The position numbers and the translations under genes are program-made. A stretch of DNA of 64,000 nucleotides, from the NCBI RefSeq assembly GCF_001746205.1, contig NZ_MDCO01000006.1:1-64000 (forward strand), given 5' to 3'. Under the pieces are notes generated by a model. It saw nothing but the letters and a program-made list of their open reading frames with translations. It made no database searches and was not told the DNA's origin. This document shows positions 1 through 9,316 of the stretch, in pieces. Origin of the DNA: Brachyspira hampsonii. Its GTDB lineage: Bacteria > Spirochaetota > Brachyspiria > Brachyspirales > Brachyspiraceae. Numbering within the stretch: the first letter of the stretch is position 1; every line of letters starts with the position of its first letter.

Positions 1-363
1 TATTCCATTGTGGAAGATATCGAAGAATCTCATGAAGAATCAGAAGAAGAGATAATTAATAATGAAGAAGATCTGACAGAAGAAGATAAATCTATGATAG
101 AAGGCTATTTGGATAAAGTAGATAGTTCATCAGAAGATTTAACGGAAGAAGAAAAAGAATTATATCAAAGTTATTTATCCAATTCTTCAGATAATATTGA
201 ATCGAAAGAAGAATTGCAAGAGGAATCATCAGAGGAAACAAATACAGAAGAAATAACTTCAGAATCTCAAGAAGAAGAATTGAAAGAAGATATATCGGAA
301 CCTCAAGAAGAAAAAGTAGAAGAAGATATCGAAGAATCTCATGAAGAACAGAAGAAGAGATAA
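1..363 (+). CDS. Acidic Glu-rich repeat protein, 5'-truncated, frameshifted near its 3' end
   Basis: The frame is open from base 1, so the start lies upstream of the window. The product is extremely rich in Glu, Asp and Ser. It carries a degenerate motif EDLTEE(D/E)K followed about six residues later by a Tyr-Leu pair, at about codons 20-37 and 42-59. A stretch of about 59 bases at 13-71 recurs at 322-379 with one base missing: the first copy has a T after CATGAAGAA and the second does not. That loss shifts the frame and makes the stop at 361-363. With the base restored the frame would stop at 396-398. I do not recognise a function. Low-complexity repeats like this are prone to slippage, and the single-base loss could also be an assembly error. 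The next 10-20 bases already belong to a broken Rpn-family gene. Confidence 0.55.
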   Translation, partial: YSIVEDIEESHEESEEEIINNEEDLTEEDKSMIEGYLDKVDSSSEDLTEEEKELYQSYLSNSSDNIESKEELQEESSEETNTEEITSESQEEELKEDISEPQEEKVEEDIEESHEEQKKR

Positions 364-369
364 TTAATA

Positions 370-1018
370 ATGAAGAAGAAAATACAGTTACAAGGTAATT
401 CAAGATTTCCAGAACGCATATTATATTATTGGGCTTCAAATTATAGTAAATTATTAAAACATGGAGAAAAATACGATACTTTAACTCCTGTAATTAGCAT
501 AAATTTACTTAATTTCAATTTAGATGATTCAAATAATATTCATTCATGCTATATGATTTATGATACAGTTAATGATAGACTATTAACGGCACCGAAGGTT
601 GGCTTTGCCCCATTTACAAATTCATATAATTGAAATCAAAAAATTTCAATATAATTTATTACAGCCCGATTTAAACTGTTGGCTTAAATTTTTTACAATG
701 AAAGAAAAAGATAATAAGGAGTTTATTATGTCTGATCTAGTAAAAGAAAAACCTATAATGGAAGAAGTACAAAAAAGATACAATAACTTTATTAAAAATA
801 GATTAATGATGAATGAATACGATAAAAGAGAAGCGTATTTATATGGTAATCAAATAATGCTTGAAGAAGAAAGAAAATTAGGAATTGAAGAAGGTATAGA
901 ACAAGGTAAAAAAGAACAGCAAATATCTATAGCTAAAAGCTTTAAAAATGCAGGCATAGATATAAAAATTATAAGTGAAAATACAGGATTAAGTATAGAA
1001 GAAATAAAAAATTTGTGA
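370..1018 (+). pseudogene. Rpn-family (PDDEXK) recombination-promoting nuclease, broken
   Basis: Two pieces in different frames together look like the middle and end of an Rpn/YhgA-like PD-(D/E)XK protein. The first (370-588) holds LQGNSRFPERILYYW and the CYMIYDTVNDRLLT region; the second (about 611-1018) holds HIIEIKKFQYNLL, LNCWLKFF, and the KLGIEEGIEQGKKEQQ and SIAKSFKNAG regions typical of the C-terminus. Between them, at 589-610, lies a GC-rich insert beginning GCACCGAAGG that shifts the frame. The N-terminal part with the first catalytic acidic residue is missing: upstream sequence is the acidic repeat ORF instead. The gene is therefore at least doubly broken and unlikely to encode an active nuclease. 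Family assignment rests on recognisable motifs; the original length is inferred. Confidence 0.7.
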
Positions 1019-1020
1019 AC

Positions 1021-1050
1021 ATCTGGCAAGTTTACTTGTCAGATACTTTT
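1021..1050 (+). terminator. Rho-independent terminator after the Rpn remnant
   Basis: An 11-bp stem (ATCTGGCAAGT paired with ACTTGTCAGAT, one G-T pair) with a tiny loop sits two bases after the stop codon at 1018 and is followed by a T-rich run. Confidence 0.6.
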
Positions 1051-1130
1051 AGTGAACAAATTTTTTATATATAAATAAAGAAATAGAAAAACTATAATAA
1101 GTATATACCTGAATTTATTAAAAAAATAAA

Positions 1131-1166
1131 AAGAGCTTCTATATACAACAATATATAAAAGCTCTT
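1131..1166 (-). terminator. Terminator of the glutathione peroxidase gene
   Basis: An inverted repeat AAGAGCTT...(A)AGCTCTT lies just past the stop of the minus-strand peroxidase gene. On the minus strand it runs into a T-rich tract. Confidence 0.55.
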
Positions 1167-1175
1167 AATTTTTTA

Positions 1176-1658
1176 TTATTTTTTAAGAAGTTCTCCTACT
1201 ATCTCATCAAGCTCTTCAGGTTTTACTCTAGGATCATATCGTCCTACTATATTTCCTTGTCTGTCTATTAAGAACTTACCGAAGTTCCATCTTATTTTTT
1301 CAACGCCTTCTTCTGTAGGTTTTTCTGCTTTCAAATAAACAAATAAAGGATCCGCATTTTTACTATTAACTTTTACTTTATCAAATAGTTTGAAAGTAAT
1401 ACCGAATTTTTCTTTCCTAAACTCGGCAATCTCTTCAATAGGTTCTTTAGCCTGACCTCCGAATTGATTGCAAGGGAAATCCAATATTTCAAAACCTTCT
1501 TTTTTATATTTTTTATATAAATCTTGCAATGCCGGATACTGCTTTGTAAATCCGCATTTTGTGGCAGTATTTACTATTAATAAAACTTTGCCTTCATATT
1601 TTTTTAATTTAACATCCTTGCCTTCAGCATCTTTTACAGTGTAATCATATATACTCAT
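1176..1658 (-). CDS. Glutathione peroxidase family thiol peroxidase
   Basis: This 160-residue protein has the usual bacterial GPx length and all catalytic positions of the family: the peroxidatic Cys35 in NTATKCGFT, the Gln of FPCNQFGGQ (about 69) and WNF (Trp124, Asn125). Cys63 in the CNQ motif is the resolving cysteine used by thioredoxin-dependent bacterial GPx proteins. It has Cys rather than selenocysteine and no signal peptide, so it is a cytoplasmic peroxidase of H2O2 and organic hydroperoxides, probably using thioredoxin (inference). The start is supported by GGAGG six bases upstream. A thiol peroxidase gene lies directly upstream on the same strand but has its own promoter and terminator, so the pair forms an oxidative-stress neighbourhood rather than an operon. 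Confidence 0.9.
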   Translation of the reverse strand: MSIYDYTVKDAEGKDVKLKKYEGKVLLIVNTATKCGFTKQYPALQDLYKKYKKEGFEILDFPCNQFGGQAKEPIEEIAEFRKEKFGITFKLFDKVKVNSKNADPLFVYLKAEKPTEEGVEKIRWNFGKFLIDRQGNIVGRYDPRVKPEELDEIVGELLKK

Positions 1659-1737
1659 TATTCCTCCGTAAATTTTTATAAGTATAAATTATTTATTATA
1701 AAATTATAAATTAATTTGTCTATATATGCAAATAAAA

Positions 1738-1769
1738 AAGGCATACTCTATAATAATAGAATATGCCTT
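1738..1769 (-). terminator. Terminator of tpx
   Basis: AAGGCATA...TATGCCTT inverted repeat with a short loop immediately after the tpx stop codon. On the minus strand it is followed by a T run (the A tract at 1731-1738). Confidence 0.7.
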
Positions 1770-1789
1770 GAAATTACTCTAACTATAAA

Positions 1790-2287
1790 TTATAAAAGAG
1801 CTTTAGCAGCATTTAAAGCAGCATCATAATCTGGTTCATTAGTGATTTCTGGAACATATTGTACATATTTAACAGTATTGTCTTTATCAAGTACAAATAC
1901 AGCACGAGTTAAAAGTTGTAATTCTTTTAATAAAGTACCGAATTTTCTTCCGAAATCTTTTTGATTGTAGTCAGAAGCTACGATATGAGAAGAAGCATTA
2001 GCAGCAGCACACCATCTAGCTTGAGCGAATGGTAAGTCAACAGATACTGTTACTACTGTTACTCCTTTTAAAGAAGCAGCTTCTTTGTTGAATCTTTTAG
2101 TTTGTACATCGCATACAGGTGTATCTAAAGATGGTACAGAAGATATGATTTTTACTGTATCACCTGCATCTTTTAAAGACCATGGACTTAAATCTGTTTT
2201 TACTACTGTAAAATCTAAAGCTTTAGCTCCAACTGTTAATTGAGCACCTTCTAAAGTTTGTGTTGCACCTTGAAATGTAACTGTCAT
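1790..2287 (-). CDS. tpx: Thiol peroxidase Tpx (atypical 2-Cys peroxiredoxin)
   Basis: At 165 residues this matches Tpx in length and motifs: SVPSLDTPVCD holds the peroxidatic Cys59, and Cys93 in ARWCAA is the resolving cysteine; LLTRAVFVLD near residue 130 is the family's conserved Arg region. It is a cytoplasmic enzyme that reduces alkyl and hydrogen peroxides with thioredoxin. The ATG is preceded by AAGGAG at good spacing. Codon choice is smoother and richer in GCT/GCA and ACT than neighbouring genes, consistent with high expression (inference). It has its own consensus-like promoter and terminator, so it is probably monocistronic. Confidence 0.95.
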   Translation of the reverse strand: MTVTFQGATQTLEGAQLTVGAKALDFTVVKTDLSPWSLKDAGDTVKIISSVPSLDTPVCDVQTKRFNKEAASLKGVTVVTVSVDLPFAQARWCAAANASSHIVASDYNQKDFGRKFGTLLKELQLLTRAVFVLDKDNTVKYVQYVPEITNEPDYDAALNAAKALL

Positions 2288-2353
2288 TTTTTACTCCTTC
2301 TATTATTTATTAATTTTAATAAAAATTAAATATAATCTTTTATTATTTAAGAA

Positions 2354-2382
2354 AATATATAAATTATTAGAAAAAAAGTCAA
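2354..2382 (-). promoter_or_regulatory. Sigma-70-type promoter of tpx
   Basis: On the minus strand TTGACT (2382-2377) is followed after 17 bases by TATATT (2359-2354), about 65 bases ahead of the tpx ATG. Spacing and both hexamers fit a housekeeping promoter. Confidence 0.6.
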
Positions 2383-2400
2383 TAAAAAAAATGAATAATT

Positions 2401-3051
2401 TTATTTTTTAACCCTTTCAAGGAGCTTAAGCCTAATTAAAAACTCTTTATTATATTTTATATCTATCTTTATATCTTTTTTTGTGATAGGGTGAACAAAA
2501 TCAACCTCTTTTGCTATTAAAGCAAAACCTTTCATTTTATAAATATCAGCATTTTTTGAATATATTTTGTCTCCTATTATTGGATGTCCTATATATGAAA
2601 GATGCACTCTTATCTGATGCGTTCTGCCTGTTAAAGGTTTTAATTCAAGTAAAGTATGTTCATTTAATATTTTTAGAACTTTATAATGAGTTACTGCTGA
2701 TTCTCCTCCGTCTTTTACTGAGAGAGGTATTCTTTTATTAGGATTTTTTTTATCAATTCCTATTGATACATCTATTGTACCATTATCTTTTTTCACTCTT
2801 CCCTGAACTATGGCATGATACACTTTATTAATGGTTTTATTTTTAAAAGATTCTTCAAAATATTTTTTAGTTTTCTCATCTCTAGCAAGAATAAGTATTC
2901 CTGAAGTAAATTTATCTATTCTATGAACTAAATATAAACTATCAATATGATTATATTCTTTTTTTATTATATTTATCAAATTACTATCCGCCTCAATACC
3001 TGCTTCTTTATCAATGGCAATGAAATAATCATCTTCATAAATAATTTTCAT
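2401..3051 (-). CDS. RluA-family pseudouridine synthase without S4 domain
   Basis: This 216-residue protein has the core of the RluA/RsuA-type synthases that isomerise uridine in rRNA or tRNA. HRIDKFTSGIL carries the catalytic Asp46, and LKPLTGRTHQIRVHL with IGHPIIGDKIY form the other signature blocks. It starts directly with the catalytic domain (IIYEDDYFIAIDKEAG), so the N-terminal S4 RNA-binding domain of RluC/RluD is absent, as in the short RluA/TruC-like group. Its RNA target cannot be read from the sequence. The gene follows the Maf-type gene by 21 bases on the same strand and probably shares its transcript. Confidence 0.85.
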   Translation of the reverse strand: MKIIYEDDYFIAIDKEAGIEADSNLINIIKKEYNHIDSLYLVHRIDKFTSGILILARDEKTKKYFEESFKNKTINKVYHAIVQGRVKKDNGTIDVSIGIDKKNPNKRIPLSVKDGGESAVTHYKVLKILNEHTLLELKPLTGRTHQIRVHLSYIGHPIIGDKIYSKNADIYKMKGFALIAKEVDFVHPITKKDIKIDIKYNKEFLIRLKLLERVKK

Positions 3052-3072
3052 TTTATATTCACTTTATAATTA

Positions 3073-4800
3073 TTATAATTTTTCTATAATTAAAGATATT
3101 CTAGTAAAAAAGTAATTCACATTTCTCAAACTTTCAGCAATAAGAAATATTAATTTTTCTCTCGTCTCTCTTTCTCCCCTTTCGCACATAAGTATAGTTG
3201 CTGATAAAATAGTTTGCAGTATGCTTGCTTTTTTTTGATATTCTTTTACAAGATTAATCGTTTCATAATATAAATTATCTATATTATTTAAATTATTATT
3301 TATATTGTTATATATATTTGACAAAATATTTCTAAATTCTTCTAATGTACTTTTTAATTCTATATACGCTTTTTTTATATCAGTATCATTATCTTTTTTA
3401 TATATGCTATTAGCTATATTTAATGCTTTACTTCTTATATTATCAATAGAAAAATTTTCTATGCTGCCCTCTTCTATAGAATCCATTTTCACAGCTTCTT
3501 TAGTGATTCTCTTTATTTTCATATTTGAATATTTATCTTTGAATTCATTAAAATATTCCATCTGACTTTCAAATACAAATTCTGTAGGCGGATAATTATC
3601 TATATTCGTATTATTTCTTATAGTATTAAAATAATATGATTCATAAGTTTTTAATTTATTAGTTTTATTCACCATATATTCATAAGAAAGAGCATGTTTA
3701 ATATGCCTCTCATAAAAAGGATAGCTATTGTCAAAACCTATTAATAATACTTCATCTAAACCAATATAATGAGCAAAATCTATCATAGTTGTTGCCACGG
3801 TGCTTGAAGTAGTAAGGTATGATAATTTGGTGAAATCTTGTATATATTTTATTATTCCTAAATTTTCAGAAGAAGTGAATCTTATAATATCAGCATTTAT
3901 ATTTCTAGGTATTATTTTATTTGCCGCTATATCCATAACTAAATAAGGAAACTCCCTGTTTTCATACACAAAATCTAAAGAATTAAAAAAACCTCCGTCT
4001 ACAGTAATTACAAAATCAGGAATTATACCATGTTTACATAACACACTGTAACTAGTATCAACGCATATAATAAAGAAATTTTCTCTTTCTTTTTTTATTA
4101 TATCTATACTATGCTTCAATGTAGGACCGGGACATATAAGCAATGCCTTTAAGCCTTTAAATGCATCTTTAAAATGAATTATATCTGATGATTTTTTTAT
4201 ATACTCACTATTAAATATTATATTCTTAGTCCATATATTCTCAAAATACATATTAGTAAATATATTTGATATTTCTTTTTCCATTATATTTAATATCTGA
4301 GTATAAAATATATTAGCATTATCCTTTTCTTCTTTTGTAAGCGATGGAAGAAGAACCAAATTAATACCATTTATGCTTTTATAATCAATGATTTTATTTA
4401 TATAATCAATACTGTCATCTTTATATACAAAAAATATATTCTTATTATCCGTATTGTATATATTATAATAAGAATATTTAAAAACTGCCACATCTTCTAT
4501 AACAACTATTATTTTAAGAGTTTTTATGATTTCTTTATTAAAATAATTATCAATATTTTCAATCAAATATTTTAAAGTATATCCTAATCCATATCCATAT
4601 ATTATGAGAAGATTTTTATTTTTATTTATATTTTCTAAAGCTCTTTTGCATTCATTATTAATATTATATTTACTATGTAAAGCTCTTCCATTTTTAGAAA
4701 TTATTATGATATTATCTTTATTTTTTTCTATTTTGTATGAAGCGTCAAGTTCGCTTTTTTCTTCTTTTAATAAATTATGCAGTTTTACTGATATATTCAT
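3073..4800 (-). CDS. Maf-type (DUF115/MptE-like) motility-associated protein
   Basis: This 575-residue protein contains the DUF115 core in its middle: GLKALLICPGPTLKHS (about 221-236), FFIICVDTSYSVLCKHGIIP, the metal/nucleotide-type motif DFVITVDGG, and DEVLLIGFDNSYPF (about 352-365). The family includes motility-associated factors (Maf) that add nonulosonic-acid-type sugars to flagellins in Campylobacter and related bacteria, and the archaeal MptE kinases. The N-terminal 200 residues are a less conserved Maf-like flanking domain and the C-terminal 130 residues are predicted helical. In a spirochaete with periplasmic flagella a role in flagellin glycosylation is likely but inferred. No signal peptide or membrane segment is evident. 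Confidence 0.75.
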   Translation of the reverse strand: MNISVKLHNLLKEEKSELDASYKIEKNKDNIIIISKNGRALHSKYNINNECKRALENINKNKNLLIIYGYGLGYTLKYLIENIDNYFNKEIIKTLKIIVVIEDVAVFKYSYYNIYNTDNKNIFFVYKDDSIDYINKIIDYKSINGINLVLLPSLTKEEKDNANIFYTQILNIMEKEISNIFTNMYFENIWTKNIIFNSEYIKKSSDIIHFKDAFKGLKALLICPGPTLKHSIDIIKKERENFFIICVDTSYSVLCKHGIIPDFVITVDGGFFNSLDFVYENREFPYLVMDIAANKIIPRNINADIIRFTSSENLGIIKYIQDFTKLSYLTTSSTVATTMIDFAHYIGLDEVLLIGFDNSYPFYERHIKHALSYEYMVNKTNKLKTYESYYFNTIRNNTNIDNYPPTEFVFESQMEYFNEFKDKYSNMKIKRITKEAVKMDSIEEGSIENFSIDNIRSKALNIANSIYKKDNDTDIKKAYIELKSTLEEFRNILSNIYNNINNNLNNIDNLYYETINLVKEYQKKASILQTILSATILMCERGERETREKLIFLIAESLRNVNYFFTRISLIIEKL

Positions 4801-4864
4801 CTATTTATAATAACAAAAAAAATATAAAAATCAAATATACAGCACAATATATAATAAAAAATAA

Positions 4865-4892
4865 TTGACAATATCTATAATTATTATAAATT
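4865..4892 (+). promoter_or_regulatory. Candidate promoter of the CheY-like gene
   Basis: A perfect TTGACA at 4865-4870 is followed by AT-rich sequence with TATAAA-like hexamers at non-ideal spacing (14 bases for TATAAA, 16 for TAAATT). The -35 is strong and the -10 uncertain. Confidence 0.4.
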
Positions 4893-4922
4893 ATAAGGAT
4901 ATAACTTTTATGAGGTATTTTT

Positions 4923-5348
4923 ATGTCAACTTCACCATTAGGATATAATACTAAAACAGGAAAACCATATAAAGTAATGATTATAGATGATTCTAGTACT
5001 ATAAGGATAGCTGAAAGAAAGATATTATTATCTGAAAACTTTGATGTAATATTGGAAGCTGACGGTGCTATGGATGCTTTAACAAAACTTAGAGAAGCAG
5101 AAGATAAACCGGATATAATAATGACGGATTTTGAAATGCCGCAGATGAATGGAATTGATTTGCTTAAAAGGATTAGAGCATTGAATATAGACTCCAAGAT
5201 AATAGTTGTTACTTCTTATGCAAATAAAGGCGTATTAATGGAGTTCTTAAAATTAAAAGTAGACGGATATATTGTAAAGCCTGTTCAGCGTCAGACTATG
5301 ATATATCATTTAGCTAGGGTAATAGGAAGAGAAGATTATTTAAAATAA
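4923..5348 (+). CDS. CheY-like single-domain response regulator
   Basis: The 141-residue product is a lone receiver domain with a 16-residue N-terminal extension. Acidic pocket residues Asp22 and Asp23 (MIIDDS), phospho-acceptor Asp69 (MTDFEMP), Thr96 (VVTSYA) and Lys119 (IVKP) are all present, so it should be phosphorylated normally. No output domain follows, so it acts by protein-protein contact, as CheY does at the flagellar motor or as a phosphate carrier. No histidine kinase or che genes adjoin it, so the partner is unknown. The ATG has GAGG at about 10 bases. It stands between a divergent Maf-type gene and gyrA. Confidence 0.9.
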   Translation: MSTSPLGYNTKTGKPYKVMIIDDSSTIRIAERKILLSENFDVILEADGAMDALTKLREAEDKPDIIMTDFEMPQMNGIDLLKRIRALNIDSKIIVVTSYANKGVLMEFLKLKVDGYIVKPVQRQTMIYHLARVIGREDYLK

Positions 5349-5472
5349 ATTTAGTCTTTAACACTTTTAATTTATAATATCTGATACTATATTTTCAGAA
5401 ATAAAATATATTATTATAATAGTTATATATAAATCATATATTTTCTTCTATATTATAGTATCATTTTGTATA

Positions 5473-5501
5473 TTGATAATTTTATCATAAAATGTTATAA
5501 T
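5473..5501 (+). promoter_or_regulatory. Sigma-70-type promoter of gyrA
   Basis: TTGATA (5473-5478), a 17-base spacer and a perfect TATAAT (5496-5501) lie about 30 bases ahead of the gyrA ATG. This gives a short leader with AAGGA as ribosome site. Confidence 0.75.
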
Positions 5502-5531
5502 TGTACGAATATTTTTTAAGGATATAAATAT

Positions 5532-8036
5532 ATGGCAGTAAAAAAGAATAAAGAAGATAATTCAGAAGAAAGACAATATTCCACACTGACAAAAGATATC
5601 TTAAAAAGAGTAGATCATATTTCAATAGAAAATGAATTAAGAGAATCTTATTTAACTTATGCTATGAGCGTTATCGTATCTAGGGCATTACCTGATGTAA
5701 GAGATGGTTTAAAACCTGTTCATAGAAGAATCTTATATGCTATGTATGATGCTAATCTTACCCATGACAAGCCGTACAAGAAATCGGCTGCTACAGTAGG
5801 AGAAGTTTTGGCTCGTTATCACCCGCATGGAGATGCTGCAGTTTACGGAACTATGGTAAGAATGGCACAGGATTTCTCTATGCGTTATTTACTTGTAGAC
5901 GGACAGGGTAATTTTGGTTCTATAGATGATGACCCTCCTGCTGCAATGCGTTATACTGAAGCAAGAATGACTCGTTTTGCAGAAGAAATGCTTAATGATA
6001 TAGAAAAAGAAACTGTTAAATTCGTACCGAACTTCGATGATTCCAGAACTGAACCTTCTGTACTTCCTGCTACAGTCCCTCAGCTTTTAGTCAATGGAAG
6101 TATGGGTATTGCTATTGGTATGGCTACTAATATGCCGCCTCATAACTTAAAAGAGGTTGTAAATGCTATAGTTTATTATATAGATCATCAGGATGCAGAA
6201 ATTAAAGATTTGATGCGTTATGTACAAGGTCCTGACTTCCCTACTGCTGGTATTATATATGGTAAAGAGGGTATTAAAGAGGCTTATACTACAGGAAAAG
6301 GACGAATAAAGCTAAGAGCCAGACTTGAAGTAGAAGAAACTAAGAAAGACAGAGAGGCTATAGTAGTTAAAGAGCTTCCTTACGGAGTTGTAAAAACTAC
6401 TCTTCATGAAAAAATAGCTGAATTAGTAAAACAAGGCAAAATTGAAGGTGTAGCAGATATTAGAGATGAATCAAGCAACAGAGCAGGTATTCGTCTTATA
6501 ATAGAACTTAAAAAAGGTGTTGCCACACAAATAGTGCTTAATCAGTTATGGAAGCATACTGATTTGGAAACTACTTTCGGTATAATAAATCTTGCATTAG
6601 TTAATGGCGAACCTAAAGTTTTAAATTTAAAAGAGCTTATAAAATATTTTGTTGACCACAGAGTTGAGGTTATCACAAAAAGAACAGAATATGATTTGAA
6701 TCAAGCCAGGGCTAAAGCTCATATATTAGAAGGCTTACTAATAGCTCAGGCTAATATTGAAGAGGTTATAAGAATAATAAGAGAAAGCGAAAATACTGAT
6801 GCTGCAAGAACCACTCTTATGAACAGATTCAAACTTTCAGAAAAACAGGCTCAGGCTATACTTGACATGCCTCTCAAACGCTTAACTGCTTTAGAAAAAT
6901 TAAAAATAGAACAGGAATTACAGCAATTAAGAGAATTTATAGCTTATTGTGAGGACTTGCTTGCCCACCCAGAAAAAATACTTGCTGTTATTAAAGATGA
7001 GCTTAAAAAAATAGCAGAAAAATATGGTGATGACAGAAGAAGCGAGATAATAGGAAAAACTAATGATACTGAAATAGATGAAGAAGATTTGATACATGAT
7101 GAAGATGTAGCAGTATCTATAACTACTCAGGGATTCATTAAAAGAGTGCCAGCTTCAAGCTATCGTACACAAGGCAGAGGCGGTGTAGGTGTTCAGGGCG
7201 GAAAATCTCAAGGCGAACACTATATAGAACATCTATTTGTTGCTTCTACTAAAGACTATTTATTTATATTCACAGATAGAGGTAAGGCTTTCTGGATGAA
7301 GGTGCATGAAATACCTGCTTTAAGTAAGATATCTCAGGGTAAAAGTATTAAATTTATACTTAATTTAGCACCTGAAGAAAAAATTACAAGCTACTTTACA
7401 GTATCAGAGTTTGATCCTAAACAGTCTATTATTATGGTTACTAAAATGGGTACTATAAAGAAAATGGAATTAAAGCATCTTGAGAATGCCAAAAAAAGAG
7501 GAATACTTGCTTTAACATTAGAAAATAATGATGAATTAGTTGCAGTTTCACCTGTACAAACAGGAGATGATTTCATTATGACTACTGCTTCAGGACTTGC
7601 TTTAAGAATCACTGAAGAGAAGATTAGAAAAATGGGAAGAGCAGCAGCTGGTGTTAAAGGTATTGCATTAGATGATGATGATGTTTGCGTATCAGGAAAT
7701 GCTATACATAAGGGAGAATCATTAATCGTTATTACAGAAAATGGTATAGGTAAAAGACTTTCTTCAAAACAGTTTAATGTTAAAGGAAGAGGAGGAAAAG
7801 GACAGATTTATATTAAGCCGGACAATAAAACAGGAAATGTTGTCAGCGTAAAAACTGTAGGTGATAAAGATGAAATAATGGTTGTTACTACTGATGACAT
7901 GACTATAAAGATTAAAGCTGATTCTATACCTGAACTTGGAAGGAATGCTAAGGGTGTAAAAATCGTTAATATTTCTGACGGAGCTAGGGTAAGCGATTTA
8001 GCTGTTGTACCTGCTGATAGTGAAGAAAAAAAATAA
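5532..8036 (+). CDS. gyrA: DNA gyrase subunit A
   Basis: The 834-residue protein is full-length GyrA: an N-terminal breakage-reunion domain with catalytic Tyr141 in [10 protein letters not shown], a coiled-coil region, and a C-terminal beta-pinwheel of repeated TxxGxxK/R blades with the GyrA box QGRGGVG (about 546-552) that identifies gyrase rather than topoisomerase IV. With GyrB it introduces negative supercoils using ATP. In the quinolone-determining region, [12 protein letters not shown] has Ala102 and Gly106 where E. coli has Ser83 and Asp87; both positions are the classic resistance sites. The gene has its own promoter and terminator, and gyrB is not adjacent in the window. The C-terminus is acidic then lysine-tailed (SEEKK). 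Confidence 0.97.
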   Translation: MAVKKNKEDNSEERQYSTLTKDILKRVDHISIENELRESYLTYAMSVIVSRALPDVRDGLKPVHRRILYAMYDANLTHDKPYKKSAATVGEVLARYHPHGDAAVYGTMVRMAQDFSMRYLLVDGQGNFGSIDDDPPAAMRYTEARMTRFAEEMLNDIEKETVKFVPNFDDSRTEPSVLPATVPQLLVNGSMGIAIGMATNMPPHNLKEVVNAIVYYIDHQDAEIKDLMRYVQGPDFPTAGIIYGKEGIKEAYTTGKGRIKLRARLEVEETKKDREAIVVKELPYGVVKTTLHEKIAELVKQGKIEGVADIRDESSNRAGIRLIIELKKGVATQIVLNQLWKHTDLETTFGIINLALVNGEPKVLNLKELIKYFVDHRVEVITKRTEYDLNQARAKAHILEGLLIAQANIEEVIRIIRESENTDAARTTLMNRFKLSEKQAQAILDMPLKRLTALEKLKIEQELQQLREFIAYCEDLLAHPEKILAVIKDELKKIAEKYGDDRRSEIIGKTNDTEIDEEDLIHDEDVAVSITTQGFIKRVPASSYRTQGRGGVGVQGGKSQGEHYIEHLFVASTKDYLFIFTDRGKAFWMKVHEIPALSKISQGKSIKFILNLAPEEKITSYFTVSEFDPKQSIIMVTKMGTIKKMELKHLENAKKRGILALTLENNDELVAVSPVQTGDDFIMTTASGLALRITEEKIRKMGRAAAGVKGIALDDDDVCVSGNAIHKGESLIVITENGIGKRLSSKQFNVKGRGGKGQIYIKPDNKTGNVVSVKTVGDKDEIMVVTTDDMTIKIKADSIPELGRNAKGVKIVNISDGARVSDLAVVPADSEEKK

Positions 8037-8048
8037 TTTAATATTTAT

Positions 8049-8078
8049 AAGCCTATATTTTTTAATATAGGCTTTTTT
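8049..8078 (+). terminator. Terminator of gyrA
   Basis: A stem AAGCCTATA/TATAGGCTT with an A/T-rich loop, followed by a T run, starts 13 bases after the stop codon. Confidence 0.85.
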
Positions 8079-8289
8079 AATTTAAAAAATTGCATTTTTA
8101 TAAAATTTTATTATATTGATAATATAACAAAATGAGTATTTATAAATATTTGAAATAATTGTTATTTTATTTCTTAAATCTTTAATTTTAATTAAATACA
8201 ATTTTTTCTCTTAAATGTTAAAGAAAAAATTTAATTATTAAAAATATAAAAATATAGATAATATTAATATGTTATTTTGAGGTTGCATT

Positions 8290-8640
8290 ATGGATACTAC
8301 AATAAAACTGCCTTATGGTGCCGAAATATTTATAAAGAGTAAATTTCTTAAAGCACAAATAGTAGAAATCGAAAAAATAGATAATATTTTTAAAGTAGAA
8401 CTTGATAATGAAGTATTTATCACATTTGATGAAAATGGTAATTGGATTTCTATTAATAGTGAAAAAAGGCTTCCTGAAGATGTTATTCCTGATATAGTTC
8501 AAAAGAAAATAAATAAATTAAAAAGATTTGAAACAAAATATAAATATGAGAATTTAGATATTAATGAAATAAGGAAAATCATTAATTCATATAGAGTAAT
8601 ATTAGATCATTATTTGGAAATGCATATATACAGCAATTAA
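8290..8640 (+). CDS. PepSY-like (DUF2874-type) small protein
   Basis: A 116-residue protein whose middle, FKVELDNEVFITFDENGNWI followed by the LPEDVIPDIVQKKI block, resembles the repeat of PepSY-like beta-lactamase-inhibitor-type proteins (PF11396), a fold often found in periplasmic proteins. This one lacks a signal peptide and seems to contain one full unit plus a helical tail. GAGG precedes the ATG. It converges with the ABC ATPase gene, the two stop codons being only one base apart. The function is unknown; the family assignment is by motif pattern only. Confidence 0.5.
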   Translation: MDTTIKLPYGAEIFIKSKFLKAQIVEIEKIDNIFKVELDNEVFITFDENGNWISINSEKRLPEDVIPDIVQKKINKLKRFETKYKYENLDINEIRKIINSYRVILDHYLEMHIYSN

Positions 8641-8641
8641 A

Positions 8642-9316
8642 TCATTTCAAACAGCGAACTATTTTACCATTAGACATCTCATAAACATTATTAGCATAAG
8701 CTGCTATATTATGGGCATGTGTAACCATAATGATGCTAGTTCCTTGTTTATTAATAGTTGTCAATATTTCCATAAGAGTTTTTGTACTTGCAGGATCAAG
8801 ATCGCTTGTAGGCTCATCAGCTATTAAGCATTTACAGCCGTAAGCCAATGCTCTTAATATAGCAACCTTTTTCATTTCACCGCCTGAGAGATCAGATGCT
8901 TTAGAATATGTTTTATCTTTAAGAGCAAATAATTCTATATTTTCCTTAGTCTGATTTATTTTTTCTTCTGTAATTTTATGTTTAAAAGATAAAGGCATTA
9001 ATATATTATCAATAACGCTTATAGTTGGTATAATAACAGGATATTGAAATATATAAGAAAAATATTCTCGTCTAAAACTTGCAAGAACATCTTCATTAGC
9101 TCCATTTAATTTGAAAGAATCATAATATATAGTTCCGCTAGTAGGTTTAAGTATTCCACCTATTATACTTAGCAATGTACTTTTTCCGCTTCCTGTATGT
9201 CCTACAAAACTTATAAAATCCCCTTGATTGATGTCCAAACTAATATCTTCGCAGGCATTAAATTGATTAACTCCCAAAGGGAAAACCTTTGATACATTGA
9301 TTATTTTTATATTCAT
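8642..9316 (-). CDS. ABC transporter ATP-binding protein, LolD/MacB type
   Basis: This 224-residue ATPase has Walker A (GHTGSGKST, about 38-46), Q-loop, signature LSGGEMKKVAILRALA (about 143-158), Walker B CLIADEPTSDLD and the H-loop MVTHAH. Length and the SGGEMKKV signature place it in the LolD/MacB/FtsE group, which drives extrusion or lipoprotein release with FtsX-like permeases rather than solute import. Its start overlaps the end of the upstream permease by four bases (ATGA), so the two are translationally coupled and form one transporter. Only one short permease is present, so the complex is probably a homodimer of half-size permeases (inference). Confidence 0.85.
   Translation of the reverse strand: MNIKIINVSKVFPLGVNQFNACEDISLDINQGDFISFVGHTGSGKSTLLSIIGGILKPTSGTIYYDSFKLNGANEDVLASFRREYFSYIFQYPVIIPTISVIDNILMPLSFKHKITEEKINQTKENIELFALKDKTYSKASDLSGGEMKKVAILRALAYGCKCLIADEPTSDLDPASTKTLMEILTTINKQGTSIIMVTHAHNIAAYANNVYEMSNGKIVRCLK

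Noticed and set aside
5532-8036. parC (topoisomerase IV subunit A) instead of gyrA
   Set aside because: The C-terminal GyrA-box-like QGRGGVG and full set of pinwheel blades fit gyrase.
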